From Hyphomicrobium_A sp963817485 (lineage in GTDB: Bacteria; Pseudomonadota; Alphaproteobacteria; Rhizobiales; Hyphomicrobiaceae): a stretch of 64,000 nt of DNA. Positions 35,460-44,588 of this stretch are shown here, piece by piece. The position numbers were made by a program, and so were the translations under genes. Position 1 is the first letter of the stretch; each line of letters starts with the position of its first letter. The stretch is taken from assembly GCA_963817485.1 (NCBI GenBank), contig CAWFOR010000026.1, positions 62,001-126,000 on the forward strand. Reading direction: 5' to 3'. The notes beneath the pieces were generated by a model, which was not told the DNA's origin, did not search any database, and saw only the letters and a list, made by a program, of their open reading frames with translations.

Positions 35460-36617
35460 ATGTTCCATCGAATTGGCGGGATCGCTGTGGCCCTGGCCGG
35501 GGCGCTCGCCATCCTCGCCGCACCCGCCGCCGCGGTCATCACCAACGCCCCGGCGCCGGCAGAGCCCAGCAAGATCAAGGTCGAAAGCTTCGCCAGGGGG
35601 CTCGAGCACCCCTGGGGTCTGCAGTTCCTCCCCGACGGGCGCATGCTCGTCACCGAGCGCGCGGGGCGGATACGCCTCGTTTCCAAGGATGGCAAACTTT
35701 CGCCTGCGATATTGGAGGGTCTGCCCGCGGTGGCTGCCGTTGGCCAGGGCGGCCTCCTCGACGTTCTGCTCGCGCCCGACTTCGCCAAGAGCGGGACGAT
35801 CTACTTCTCCTACAGCGAGCCGCGCGGATCGTCGGAGAACGGAACGAGCGTCGCGCGCGCCAGGCTCGTCACGGACCGCGATGGCGGCGCCCACCTCGAA
35901 GACGTGAAGGTCATCTTCCGGCAGCAGCCTGCCGCCAACAGCGTGTTTCACTTCGGCTCGCGTCTCGTGTGGGCGCGCGACGGCACGCTGTTCGTGACGA
36001 CCGGCGAGCGCAACAAGCTGCGCGCGGAAGCGCAGAACCCGGCAAACGACATCGGCAAGATCATCCGCATCAATCCCGACGGCACCGTGCCGGCGGACAA
36101 TCCGCGGCTGCCCGGCTGGGCGCCCGAGGTCTGGTCCATCGGGCATCGCAACGTGCAGGGCGCCGCGATCCGGCCCGACACCGGCACGCTCTATACGGTC
36201 GAGCACGGAGCCCGCGGCGGCGACGAGCTCAATCACCCCGAGAAGGGCAAGAACTACGGCTGGCCGATCATCACCTACGGCATCGACTACGACGGCTCAA
36301 AGATCGGCGAGGGCTCGGAGAAGCCCGGCATGGAGCCGGCGGTCTACTACTGGAAGCCGTCGATCGCGACGAGCGGGCTCGCCTTCTACACCGGCGACCT
36401 CTTCCCCGGCTGGAAAGGCAACGCTTTCGTCGGCGGCCTGGCTGGCCAGCACATCGAGCGGCTGGTCTTCGACGGCGACAACGTCGTGGCCGCCGAGAAG
36501 CTTCTGACGGACCTGGGCAAGCGCATCCGCGACATCCGTCAGGGCCCGGACGGCGCGCTGTGGGTGCTCACCGACGAGGCCGACGGCGAGATTTTGCGGA
36601 TATCACCAGCCGACTGA
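35460..36617 (+). CDS. PQQ-type soluble sugar dehydrogenase, secreted
   Basis: 385 residues. Signal peptide near IGGIAVALAGALAILAAPAAA, then a beta-propeller of the GSDH type: FARGLEHPWGLQFLPDG, GGLLDVLLAPDFAKSG, GRNVQGAAI-like IGHRNVQGAAIRPDTG and EHGARGGDELN with the propeller metal/PQQ-site residues. This is the soluble aldose sugar dehydrogenase family (YliI/Asd type), oxidising aldoses in the periplasm with PQQ. Substrate is inferred. No PQQ synthesis gene is in the window. Divergent from dapF. Confidence 0.9.
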   Translation: MFHRIGGIAVALAGALAILAAPAAAVITNAPAPAEPSKIKVESFARGLEHPWGLQFLPDGRMLVTERAGRIRLVSKDGKLSPAILEGLPAVAAVGQGGLLDVLLAPDFAKSGTIYFSYSEPRGSSENGTSVARARLVTDRDGGAHLEDVKVIFRQQPAANSVFHFGSRLVWARDGTLFVTTGERNKLRAEAQNPANDIGKIIRINPDGTVPADNPRLPGWAPEVWSIGHRNVQGAAIRPDTGTLYTVEHGARGGDELNHPEKGKNYGWPIITYGIDYDGSKIGEGSEKPGMEPAVYYWKPSIATSGLAFYTGDLFPGWKGNAFVGGLAGQHIERLVFDGDNVVAAEKLLTDLGKRIRDIRQGPDGALWVLTDEADGEILRISPAD

Positions 36618-36707
36618 GCGAACCCGCGGCACCCTTTGATCGTTATCAAATGACCGCCTCTTGCCGCGGGCATAGTATTCCCACCAACGCTCCTTAAGGC
36701 CAATCCG

Positions 36708-36965
36708 ATGCCAAACAGTCAGCCCGCACCCGGCTCTGCCCACGATCCGCACGACGCGCCCCTGACCAAGGCGAGCCGGCGGCTGCTGAAGCTCTCGCTC
36801 GGCACGCCGCGCCCCTGCCCGTGGGGGCCCAACTGCATCTGCCTGACGCTGCCGGAGCGGCGGACGCTGCGGCGGGTAGGCCGGATCGTGCGCCAGTGGA
36901 GGCACCGGGTCCGCCGCCGCGAGCGCATGTTGGCGCGGGCGCACGCCCAGGCCCTGCAGGGCTGA
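36708..36965 (+). CDS. Small basic hypothetical protein
   Basis: 85 residues, not recognised. The N-terminal third is polar with Pro, Asp and His; a central CPWGPNCICLTL has three Cys that could bind metal; the C-terminus is strongly basic (RRVGRIVRQWRHRVRRRER). Upstream there is AAGGC-type weak ribosome binding sequence about ten bases before ATG 36708. It lies between the sugar dehydrogenase gene and ffh. It may be real and nucleic-acid binding, or a chance open frame in GC-rich DNA. Confidence 0.4.
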   Translation: MPNSQPAPGSAHDPHDAPLTKASRRLLKLSLGTPRPCPWGPNCICLTLPERRTLRRVGRIVRQWRHRVRRRERMLARAHAQALQG

Positions 36966-37178
36966 CCGCCAGGCCCGCCACTTCCCAGGGTTGACAGCCG
37001 AACGGGCGCGAGGGCATTGTCCGCGCCACTCAAGACGGCCCTGACCTCAGAGCCGCCGCCCCGTCCGCGCCAATGGCGTGAGGCGGGGAGGTCAACACCC
37101 GCCAGCGCGTTGCGCCCGTGGGTGCGATTTTCGTTTGCGCAGGCGGATCACTCGCCGGCGCGTGGTCGAAGGACGAGC

Positions 37179-38780
37179 ATGTTCCAATCGCTGTCAGATC
37201 GCCTGTCCGGCATTCTCGACAAGCTGACGCGGCGCGGCGCGCTCACCGAGAGCGACGTCAGCGAAGCCATGCGCGAGGTGCGGCGCGCGCTCATCGAGGC
37301 GGACGTCTCGCTCGATGTGGTCAAGGACTTCGTCGAGAAGGTGAAGGCGAAGGCCATCGGCCAGGATGTGGTGCGCTCGGTCACGCCGGGGCAGATGGTC
37401 GTCAAGGTCGTGCACGACGAGCTCGTCGCGATGCTCGGCTCGGACGCCGCGCCAATCGACATCGCCGCCGCCCCGCCGGTCGCGATCATGCTGGTCGGCC
37501 TGCAGGGCTCCGGCAAGACGACGACGACGGCGAAGATCGCCAAGCGCCTCACCGACCGCGACAAGAAGAAAGTGCTGATGGCCTCGCTCGATACGCGCAG
37601 GCCGGCGGCGCAGGAGCAGCTCCGCGTGCTGGGCGAGCAGACGCAGGTCGCCACGCTCCCCATCATCGCGGGCCAGACACCGCAGCAAATCGCGCGGCGC
37701 GCACTCGATGCCGCGCGTCTCGGCGGCTACGACGTCGTCATGCTCGACACGGCGGGCCGCACCCACATCGACGAAGCGCTGATGGCGGAGACGGTCGAGA
37801 TCCGCGACATAGCGCATCCGCACGAGACGCTGCTCGTCGCCGACAGCCTCACCGGCCAGGACGCGGTCAACGTCGCCAAATCGTTCGACAGTCGCGTCGG
37901 CATCACCGGCATCGTGCTGACGCGCGCCGACGGCGATGCGCGCGGCGGCGCGGCGCTGTCGATGCGCGCCGTCACCGGCAAGCCGATCAAGCTCATGGGC
38001 GTCGGCGAGAAGTGGGATGCGCTGGAGGATTTCCATCCCTCGCGCGTCGCTTCCCGCATCCTCGGCATGGGCGACGTCGTCTCGCTCGTCGAGAAGGCGG
38101 CGCAGACGATCGACGTCGAGAAGGCCCAGAAAATCGCCCAGAAGATGAAGCAGGGCGTCTTCGATCTCGACGACATGGCCGAGCAGCTGAAGCAGATGCA
38201 GCGCATCGGCGGCATGTCGGGCGTGCTCGGCATGATGCCCGGCATGGGCAAGATCAAATCGCAGATCGCCGACGCCAACCTCGACGACAAGATCCTGAAG
38301 CGCCAGCACGCGATCATCACCTCGATGACGCCGTCCGAGCGGCGCAACCCCAAGGTGCTCGACGCGCGCCGCAAGCGACGCATCGCGGCCGGCTCCGGCA
38401 CCAAGGTCGAGGACGTCAATCGCCTCGTGAAGATGCACCGGCAGATGGCGGACATGATGAAGTCCATGGGCCGCAACAAGGGCATGCTCAATCGGCTCGT
38501 CGGAGGCGGCGGACGCGGCTCAGCGCCGAGCGAGGCCGAGATGGCCGCCATGCAGGAGGAGCTGGCCAAGCTCGACCCCAAGGCGCTCGAGCAGCTCGCG
38601 CCCGACCTCAAGGACGCGCTTCAGCAGGGAGCGTCCAAAGGCGGATTGCCCCAAGGGCTGCCCAAGGGCCTCCCGGGTCTCGGCGGCGGGATGCCGAGGC
38701 TTCCCGGCCTCGGTGGCGGCCTGCCCGGCCTCGGCGGCGGCTTACCCAAATTCCCCGGCTTGCCGGGAAAGAAGAAGTAG
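37179..38780 (+). CDS. ffh: Signal recognition particle protein Ffh
   Basis: SRP54 GTPase that binds signal sequences. NG domain: G1 GLQGSGKTTTTAKIA, DTAGRTHIDEAL (G3), TRADGDARGG (G4); then the M domain with Met-rich helices (MKQGVFDLDDMAEQLKQMQR, MMKSMGRNKGML). 533 residues. The C-terminus is extended by Gly, Leu, Pro repeats (LPGLGGGLPG type), about 50 residues, typical of alphaproteobacterial Ffh. ATG 37179 (MFQSLSD) is the canonical start. It leads a run with rpsP and rimM on the + strand. Confidence 0.95.
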   Translation: MFQSLSDRLSGILDKLTRRGALTESDVSEAMREVRRALIEADVSLDVVKDFVEKVKAKAIGQDVVRSVTPGQMVVKVVHDELVAMLGSDAAPIDIAAAPPVAIMLVGLQGSGKTTTTAKIAKRLTDRDKKKVLMASLDTRRPAAQEQLRVLGEQTQVATLPIIAGQTPQQIARRALDAARLGGYDVVMLDTAGRTHIDEALMAETVEIRDIAHPHETLLVADSLTGQDAVNVAKSFDSRVGITGIVLTRADGDARGGAALSMRAVTGKPIKLMGVGEKWDALEDFHPSRVASRILGMGDVVSLVEKAAQTIDVEKAQKIAQKMKQGVFDLDDMAEQLKQMQRIGGMSGVLGMMPGMGKIKSQIADANLDDKILKRQHAIITSMTPSERRNPKVLDARRKRRIAAGSGTKVEDVNRLVKMHRQMADMMKSMGRNKGMLNRLVGGGGRGSAPSEAEMAAMQEELAKLDPKALEQLAPDLKDALQQGASKGGLPQGLPKGLPGLGGGMPRLPGLGGGLPGLGGGLPKFPGLPGKKK

Positions 38781-38812
38781 CAACATCAACCAGCGATGAA
38801 GGAAGACGACAG

Positions 38813-39196
38813 ATGTCCGTAAAGATCCGCCTTTCGCGCGGCGGCGCCAAGAAGCGCCCCTACTACTACGTCGTCGTCGCCACCACGGCCTCGCCCCGCG
38901 ACGGCCGCTACATCGAGCAGATCGGCACCTTCGACCCGATGCTCAAGAAGGACGACACCAACCGCGTCAAGCTCAACCTCGACCGCTGCAAGTACTGGCT
39001 GTCGGTGGGCGCGCAGCCGACCGACCGCGTCGCGCGGCTTCTGGACGCCGCCGGCCTCATGAAGCGGACGGCCTCCAACAACCCCGACAAGGCGAAGCCG
39101 AAGAAGAAGCGCCTGGAGCGCGAGGCGGCACAGGCCGACAAGGCGGCCAAGGCAGCCGAGGCGGCAGCAGCAGCTCCGGCCGAGCCGGCGGCCTGA
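38813..39196 (+). CDS. rpsP: 30S ribosomal protein S16
   Basis: 127 residues. The core is SVKIRLSRGGAKKRPYYYVVV, RDGRYIEQIGTFDP and LDRCKYWLSVGAQPT. An Ala/Lys-rich C-terminal tail (KAKPKKKRLEREAAQADKAA) extends beyond the E. coli length, usual for Hyphomicrobiales. It follows ffh by 32 bases with GAAGGAAG upstream as a ribosome binding site. In most relatives rimM-trmD-rplS follow directly; here a GrlR-like gene intervenes and trmD and rplS are missing from the run. Confidence 0.96.
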   Translation: MSVKIRLSRGGAKKRPYYYVVVATTASPRDGRYIEQIGTFDPMLKKDDTNRVKLNLDRCKYWLSVGAQPTDRVARLLDAAGLMKRTASNNPDKAKPKKKRLEREAAQADKAAKAAEAAAAAPAEPAA

Positions 39197-39276
39197 TCGG
39201 CGCCCGCAGCCTCCGGGTAAACATTATTCAACCGAAGGTTGCGTAATCTTGCCCTGCGGATGGGGGAAGCTTGCCG

Positions 39277-39637
39277 ATGCTGCGGGACGGGATCTACGGC
39301 CTTGCCTATGCCGCCGAGGGCGAGCGCATGCCGACCGAGGGCAGCGCGCTCGCCACGCTGCGGGACGGCCGCATCCTCGGTTCCGACCCCTGGGGCGGGG
39401 TCTTCTCCGGCTCCTGCCGGTTCGATGCCGTAAAAGCGCCTCAACACGGTTGAACTCCGCCTCGAGGTGCCACCCGATGGCCGGTTGATCACCGGATTTT
39501 CGGCTGGCCCAGCCGGCGCCAGCCTCGATATCGTCTGCGCGTTCGAAGGCAGGGCGCCGAAGATCGCGACGATGGTCGAGGTCGCAGGCGCGCCGGTGCG
39601 GGTCGAGCTCACCTATCTCGGGCCGCTGCCGGCCTGA
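39277..39637 (+). pseudogene. GrlR-like small protein with one extra base
   Basis: From ATG 39277 the frame reads MLRDGIYGLAYAAEG, GSALATLRDGRILGSDPWGGVFSGSCRFDAV; the rest (RLNTVELRLEVPPDGRL, ITGFSAGPAGASLDIVCAFEG, VRVELTYLGPLPA, stop 39635-39637) is in another frame. An AAAA run at 39432-39435 has one A too many; AAA gives FDAVKRLNTVELRL. Total 361 bases is 3n+1, repairing to 119 residues. The pattern DGIY...LRDGRILGSD...GSCRF resembles the GrlR family, first seen as type III secretion regulators but widespread; that identity is tentative. No secretion genes are near. Confidence 0.65.
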
Positions 39638-39676
39638 GACCGGACAAGTTGATCCGCATTTGGCAGCCGAGTGGGC

Positions 39677-40201
39677 ATGAACGACAGACAGCGGGTTCTC
39701 ATAGGCCGCATCGGACCGCCCCACGGCGTACGCGGCGAGGTGACGATCCAAAGCTATGCGGAGGACCCGCGGGCGATCGCTTCCTACGGACCGCTCGAGA
39801 CCGAGGACGGGAAGCGCCGCGTCGAGCTGAAGATCGTGCGCGTGACGGCGAAGGGCATCGTCGCGCGCATCGCCGGCATCGACGACCGCAACGGCGTGGA
39901 AGCGTTGAAGGGTCTTGCGCTCTACGTCGAGCGCTCGCGGCTTCCGGCCGCGGCCGAGGGCGAGTTCTACCGCACCGATCTCATCGGCCTGCGCGCCGTC
40001 GATCCCGACGGGCGCACGCTCGGCAGCGTCGTCGGCGTCGACAACTACGGCGCCGGCGACATCCTGGAGCTGCGCCTCGAGGGTACGCGCGAGACCGAGC
40101 TCGTCCCCTTTGCCGACGCGTACGTGCCCGCCGTCGATCTCGGCGCTGGCACGATCACCATTGTCCTGCCGGTCGTCGTGGAGGCGAAAGAGGGGGAGTG
40201 A
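39677..40201 (+). CDS. rimM: Ribosome maturation factor RimM
   Basis: 16S rRNA processing protein that assists 30S head assembly around S19. 174 residues from ATG 39677 (GTG 39671 is in frame). N-terminal RimM domain: VLIGRIGPPHGVRGEVTI; C-terminal PRC-barrel: GEFYRTDLIGLRAVD, LGSVVGVDNYGAGDILEL, and VPFADAYVPAVD. It follows the GrlR-like gene by 40 bases. The next gene is a convergent monooxygenase, not trmD, so the usual rpsP-rimM-trmD-rplS order is cut here. Confidence 0.94.
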   Translation: MNDRQRVLIGRIGPPHGVRGEVTIQSYAEDPRAIASYGPLETEDGKRRVELKIVRVTAKGIVARIAGIDDRNGVEALKGLALYVERSRLPAAAEGEFYRTDLIGLRAVDPDGRTLGSVVGVDNYGAGDILELRLEGTRETELVPFADAYVPAVDLGAGTITIVLPVVVEAKEGE

Positions 40202-40219
40202 GCCAGACCTGCTCGCACA

Positions 40220-41464
40220 TCAGACCGGCTCGCCCTTCATGAGACGCGGCAGCTCGCCCGTCAGGCCCGCTGCCTCGCCGACGAAGAAGCGCTTGAGCAA
40301 GGGTGTGCGGTCGACAAGTCCGAGCCCGAGCTCGCGCACCGAGCGCAGCAGCGTCGCGTCGCCCGAGAACAGCCGGTTGAGCCCGTCGAACGCCGCCGCC
40401 GACACCGCGGAATCAAAGCGCCGCCAGCGCTCGTAGCGCGCGAGCGCCTGCGCGCTCCCTGGCTCAAAGCCGAGCCGCACCGCGTCGGCGATGACCTCGA
40501 CCAGCGCGGCGACGTCGCGGAAGGCGAGGTTGAGGCCCTGCCCTGCGAGGGGATGCACGCCGTGCGCGGCATCGCCGATGAGCGCGAAGCGGTCACCGAC
40601 GTAGCGGCGGGCGAGATGCGTCTTCAGCGGCCACGACTGGCGCGGGCCGTCGAGCGCGATCGCGCCGAGCTTGCCGCCGAAGCGCCGCTCGACCTCGGCG
40701 AGAAAGCCTGCGTCGTCGAGCGCCATGATGCGCGCCCCGTTCGCCTCGTCCTCGGTCCAGGTGATGCAGGAGCGGTTGCCCTTGAGCGGCAGGATCGCGA
40801 ACGGGCCCGCGGGCAAGAAGTGCTGCACCGCGCGCGCTTCGTGCGAACGCTCATGGCGCACGGTCGTGACGATGCCGATCTGCGGGTAGCTCCAGCCGAC
40901 GATGCCGATGCCGGCTGCTTCGCGCAGCATGGAGTCGCGCCCCTCGGCGGCAACGAGAAGCGAGGCGTCGATCTCGCGCCCGTCGGCCAGGCGCACGCGT
41001 ACGCCGGTCTCGCTCGCGGCAAAGTCGCGCGCTTCTCCCGGTACGATCCACTCGACCGAAGGAGCGCGCTTTGCCGCCGCGTAGAGCGCATCGTAGAGCG
41101 CGGCGTTGGGCACGATGTAGGTCGCAGGGTCGTGCGCATCGGTGACGTTGTCGTAGGTGAGGAGGACGGGCCGCACGCCGGCTTCGAGACTCGAGTCCGT
41201 GATCTCGATGCCCGCGACCGGCTGCGCCTCATCCGCAAGCGCGGTCCACACGCCGAGCGCCTCGAGCATTCGCTTGGAGCCGGCCGAGAGTGCGGAGGCG
41301 CGGCTGTCACGCTTTGCAGTGCCGGGGCCGGCGCTGCGGTCGACGAGCGCAATGCGCAGCTCCTGTCCCAGCGCCTGTTCAAGTCCGCACGCGAGCGCGA
41401 GGCCGGCGAAGCTCGCGCCCGAGATCGTGACCGCGTAACGGTCGGTCGTCGCTGCATCAGCCAT
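40220..41464 (-). CDS. UbiH/VisC-type FAD monooxygenase
   Basis: 414 residues. FAD motif ITISGASFAGLALA-like (TISGASFAGLALACGLE) at the start, the second FAD motif GDAAHGVHPLAGQGLNLAFRD with the UbiH-family signature, and RESRASALSAGSKRML in between (DSRASALSAGSKRML). This is the class A flavin monooxygenase family that hydroxylates ubiquinone precursors; a UbiH/UbiF-type step is likely but the ring position cannot be assigned. ATG 41464 (MADAATTD) is chosen over the extension to 41527. Convergent with rimM. Confidence 0.88.
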   Translation of the reverse strand: MADAATTDRYAVTISGASFAGLALACGLEQALGQELRIALVDRSAGPGTAKRDSRASALSAGSKRMLEALGVWTALADEAQPVAGIEITDSSLEAGVRPVLLTYDNVTDAHDPATYIVPNAALYDALYAAAKRAPSVEWIVPGEARDFAASETGVRVRLADGREIDASLLVAAEGRDSMLREAAGIGIVGWSYPQIGIVTTVRHERSHEARAVQHFLPAGPFAILPLKGNRSCITWTEDEANGARIMALDDAGFLAEVERRFGGKLGAIALDGPRQSWPLKTHLARRYVGDRFALIGDAAHGVHPLAGQGLNLAFRDVAALVEVIADAVRLGFEPGSAQALARYERWRRFDSAVSAAAFDGLNRLFSGDATLLRSVRELGLGLVDRTPLLKRFFVGEAAGLTGELPRLMKGEPV

Positions 41465-41570
41465 GTGCCGGCCCAGGGTCAGGGACGCGGCTTGCCTGGT
41501 TGACAGGCCCGCGCCCTTCGCCCCCATTACGCCGCTTGCCCTTAAAGACTAGCAGAGATCGCGAGGCCAC

Positions 41571-42464
41571 ATGACCGCAGACGCGCCCTCCACCGCGCTC
41601 AAAGCTTTGCTCGCCGTGCTCGATCTCGAGCAGATCGAGGACAACCTGTTCCGGGGCGCGCGCGGCAGCGAAGGCTGGCAGCGGGTCTACGGCGGCCAGG
41701 TGCTGGGGCAGGCCCTGATGGCGGCGCTGCGCACGGTCGATCCGGCGCGCAGCGTGCACTCCTTGCATGGAGACTTCCTCCTCGCCGGCGATCCCTCGCT
41801 GCCCATCGTCTACGACGTCGAGCGCACCCGCGACGGCGGCAGCTTCACCACGCGCCGCGTCAAGGCGATCCAGCACGGCGCGGCGATCTTCACCATGAGC
41901 GCCTCGTTCCACAAGCTCGAGGAGGGGCTCGAGCACCAGAGCGCCATGCCGGAGGTGCCGGCCCCCAAGTCCTTGCCCAACCCAAAGGACCTCATCGCCG
42001 GCCTCATCGACAAGCTGCCTGCGGCGATGCGGAGCTACTGGGAGCGCGACCGGCCGATCGACATGCGCGTCGTCGATATCTCGCGCTATCTCGGGCGCGA
42101 GAAGAAGGTCCCCGTCCAGCAAATCTGGTTCCGCGCGGCGGGGCGGCTGCCCGACGATCCGGCCGTGCATCAGGCGGTCCTCGCCTATGCCTCCGACTTC
42201 ACGCTCCTGGACACGGCCCTCATCGCGCACGGCAAGCTCCTGTTCGACGCCGACATCCAGCTCGCAAGCCTCGACCATTCGCTTTGGTACCACCGCCCAT
42301 TCCGCGCCGACGAGTGGATGCTTTACGTGCAGGACAGCCCGAATGCGCATGGCGCGCGCGGTTTCAGCCGGGGAAGCATCTATACCCGCGAGGGCGCGCT
42401 GATCGCGTCGGCGGCGCAGGAGGGCTTGATGCGGCTGCGCAGCACGAAGTTTGTGCCCAACTAA
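41571..42464 (+). CDS. tesB: Acyl-CoA thioesterase II
   Basis: Hydrolyses acyl-CoA to free fatty acid and CoA. 297 residues, the TesB length. Double hot-dog fold: FRGARGSEGWQRVYGGQVLGQAL and SVHSLHGDFLLAGDP, then the second domain with YASDFTLLDTALIAHG (catalytic Asp) and LDHSLWYHRPFRADEW. C-terminal GAVASGTQEGLMR-like SAAQEGLMRLR. It is divergent from the monooxygenase gene (107 bases) and precedes the glnK-amtB unit. Confidence 0.95.
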   Translation: MTADAPSTALKALLAVLDLEQIEDNLFRGARGSEGWQRVYGGQVLGQALMAALRTVDPARSVHSLHGDFLLAGDPSLPIVYDVERTRDGGSFTTRRVKAIQHGAAIFTMSASFHKLEEGLEHQSAMPEVPAPKSLPNPKDLIAGLIDKLPAAMRSYWERDRPIDMRVVDISRYLGREKKVPVQQIWFRAAGRLPDDPAVHQAVLAYASDFTLLDTALIAHGKLLFDADIQLASLDHSLWYHRPFRADEWMLYVQDSPNAHGARGFSRGSIYTREGALIASAAQEGLMRLRSTKFVPN

Positions 42465-42585
42465 TAGGCAATCGACGTTCATTGCTCACCAACTAGGCAA
42501 ATGGCCAATTGCCAGCCGCTTCGGGGCGCCCCGTTGCCTGCTGCTTATTCAACGAATCCAATGAGTTGCTGAGGCACCGCCAAAC

Positions 42586-42600
42586 TGGCACGCGTCTTGA
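42586..42600 (+). promoter_or_regulatory. Sigma-54 type promoter upstream of glnK-amtB
   Basis: TGGCACGCGTCTTGA matches the -24/-12 element TGGCACG-N4-TTGC: GG and TG are at the right ten-base spacing, with TTGA in place of TTGC. It lies 110 bases before the glnK start, in 245 bases free of genes. glnK-amtB is a classic NtrC/sigma-54 target, so nitrogen-limitation control fits. Confidence 0.7.
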
Positions 42601-42709
42601 CTCCATCCTATCCCGGTGGCCATCGCAGAGCACGCCGTGGCCCCTGAAAAATGACCTTGCCGTTGTCAACGACCGCAAGGCGAGCATTGGGGAGAAGAGG
42701 GGTGCTTAA

Positions 42710-43048
42710 ATGAAGTTGATCACGGCAATCATCAAACCTTTCAAGCTTGAGGAGGTCCGCACAGCGCTGACCGATCTGGGCTTGCAGGGCATGACGGTCA
42801 CTGAAGTCAAAGGTTACGGCCGGCAGAAGGGCCACACGGAGATCTACCGCGGCGCTGAATACGCCGTGAGCTTTTTGCCCAAAATCAAAATGGAGATCGT
42901 CGTTCCGTCCGCTCAGGTCGACAAGGCGCTCGAGGCAATCCAGCGCGCCGCCAAGACCGGGCAGATCGGCGACGGCAAGATCTTCGTTTCGCCGATCGAA
43001 CATACGGTGCGCATCCGCACCGGTGAGGCAGACGACAACGCACTCTAG
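42710..43048 (+). CDS. glnK: PII nitrogen regulatory protein GlnK
   Basis: 112-residue trimeric signal protein sensing ATP/ADP and 2-oxoglutarate. PII signatures: ITAIIKPFKLEEVRTAL at the start, the T-loop GHTEIYRGAEYAVSFLPK with the uridylylated Tyr of RGAEY, and the B- and C-loop GQIGDGKIFVSPI. Placed directly before amtB (61 bases), it is the GlnK type that blocks AmtB when nitrogen is replete. A sigma-54 type promoter lies upstream. Confidence 0.96.
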   Translation: MKLITAIIKPFKLEEVRTALTDLGLQGMTVTEVKGYGRQKGHTEIYRGAEYAVSFLPKIKMEIVVPSAQVDKALEAIQRAAKTGQIGDGKIFVSPIEHTVRIRTGEADDNAL

Positions 43049-43109
43049 TTGCAACCGACGATTGGCCTGATCGCTCAAAGTCGCACGAAGGGAAAGGGGA
43101 GTTCTCACG

Positions 43110-44444
43110 ATGAAATTAAACGGACTGATACGCACCGCTGCAACGGGTGCCGCCACCGCGGCACTCTATGCATGGACGGCACTGCCGGCTTTTGCGCAGG
43201 ACGCAGCCCCCGCTGCTCCGCCGCCGAAGCTCAATTCCGGCGACACCGCCTGGATGCTCACATCCATGGCGCTCGTTCTGATGATGACGATCCCGGGACT
43301 TGCATTGTTCTACGGCGGCATGGTCCGCAAAAAGAACGTGCTGTCAGTCCTCATGCAGACCTTCGTCACCACGTGCTTGGTGACGGTGCTCTGGGTCGTG
43401 GTGGCCTATTCGCTGGCCTTCAGAACCAACCCCGACGACTTCTACAACGCCTACTTCGGCGGCTTCGACCGCGTGCTGCTCGCCGGCATGGGCAAGGACA
43501 CCCTGCAGGGAACCATCCCTGAGTCGGTGTTCATGTGCTTCCAGATGACGTTCGCCATCATCACTCCGGCGCTCATCATCGGATCGATCGTCGATCGCAT
43601 GAAGTTCTCTGCGCTCATCATCTTCATGTCGGCGTGGCTGATCCTCGTCTACGCTCCGATCTGCCATTGGGTGTGGGGCGGCGGCTTCCTTGCAAAGTCG
43701 GGTGTGCTCGACTTCGCGGGTGGCACGGTCGTTCACATCAACGCCGGCATCGCTGGCCTCATGGCCTGCCTCGTACTTGGCCGGCGCACGGGCTACCGCA
43801 CGGAGAATATGGCGCCCTTCAACCTCGTCCTGACGGTGATCGGCGCTTCGCTGCTGTGGGTCGGCTGGTTCGGCTTCAACGCCGGCTCGGCTGTCGCGGC
43901 CAACGGCGCTGCCGGCATGGCCATGACCGTCACCCAGGTCGCCACCGCTATGGCGGCGCTTGCCTGGATGTTCGCGGAATGGCTGGTGCACGGCAAGCCG
44001 AGCGTGCTCGGCATCGCGTCCGGCGCCGTTGCCGGTCTCGTCGCCATCACGCCTGCTTCGGGCTTCGTTGATTGCAAGGGTGCCCTTGTCATCGGCGCGG
44101 CTGCCGGCGTCGGCTGCTACATCTCCGCCACCGGACTGAAGCGGCTTCTTGGCTACGACGACAGCCTCGACGTGTTCGGCGTCCACTGCATCGGCGGCAT
44201 CATCGGCGCGCTCCTGACGGGCGTGTTCGCGGTGCAGGCGATCGGCGGTACGGCCGGCGTGCTCGAGGGCAACTTCGCCCAGCTTCCGATCCAGGCTTAC
44301 GGCGTGATGGCCACCCTGATCTGGAGCGGTGCCGTGAGCTTCATTCTCATGGTCCTGCTGCGCCTCACCATCGGCGTCCGGGTTCCCGAGGCGGCCGAGG
44401 TCGAAGGTTTGGATCTCGCGCTGCACGGCGAGACGGTCCAATAG
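43110..44444 (+). CDS. amtB: Ammonium transporter AmtB
   Basis: 444 residues. A signal-like first segment (IRTAATGAATAALYAWTALPAFA, then AQDAAPAAPPPK) and about 11 membrane helices. Family parts: DTAWMLTSMALVLMMTIPGLALFYGGMVRKKN, FAIITPALIIGS, WVWGGGFLAKSGVLDFAGGTVVHINAG and the GIIGALLTGVFA pore region. The protein brings in NH3/NH4+ and is gated by GlnK, encoded just upstream. AAAGGGGA at the 5' side supports ATG 43110. A terminator follows. Confidence 0.96.
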   Translation: MKLNGLIRTAATGAATAALYAWTALPAFAQDAAPAAPPPKLNSGDTAWMLTSMALVLMMTIPGLALFYGGMVRKKNVLSVLMQTFVTTCLVTVLWVVVAYSLAFRTNPDDFYNAYFGGFDRVLLAGMGKDTLQGTIPESVFMCFQMTFAIITPALIIGSIVDRMKFSALIIFMSAWLILVYAPICHWVWGGGFLAKSGVLDFAGGTVVHINAGIAGLMACLVLGRRTGYRTENMAPFNLVLTVIGASLLWVGWFGFNAGSAVAANGAAGMAMTVTQVATAMAALAWMFAEWLVHGKPSVLGIASGAVAGLVAITPASGFVDCKGALVIGAAAGVGCYISATGLKRLLGYDDSLDVFGVHCIGGIIGALLTGVFAVQAIGGTAGVLEGNFAQLPIQAYGVMATLIWSGAVSFILMVLLRLTIGVRVPEAAEVEGLDLALHGETVQ

Positions 44445-44527
44445 GTCAACGAGGCGGCCGGGGATCAACCCCGGTCGCTCCTCACAAGCTCCCGAGCGTG
44501 CGCCTTCCCCTAGGCGTGCTCCAAACT

Positions 44528-44563
44528 CGGCCCGGTCGCCTCGTGCCTCCGGGCCGTTTTTTT
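44528..44563 (+). terminator. Rho-independent terminator after amtB
   Basis: CGGCCCGG (44528-44535) pairs with CCGGGCCG (44549-44556) around a 13-base loop, followed by seven T (44557-44563). It lies 84 bases after the amtB stop and before the convergent L,D-transpeptidase end (44589), so it closes the glnK-amtB transcript. Confidence 0.85.
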
Positions 44564-44588
44564 GTTCCGGCCCACATCAAGGCGACCG

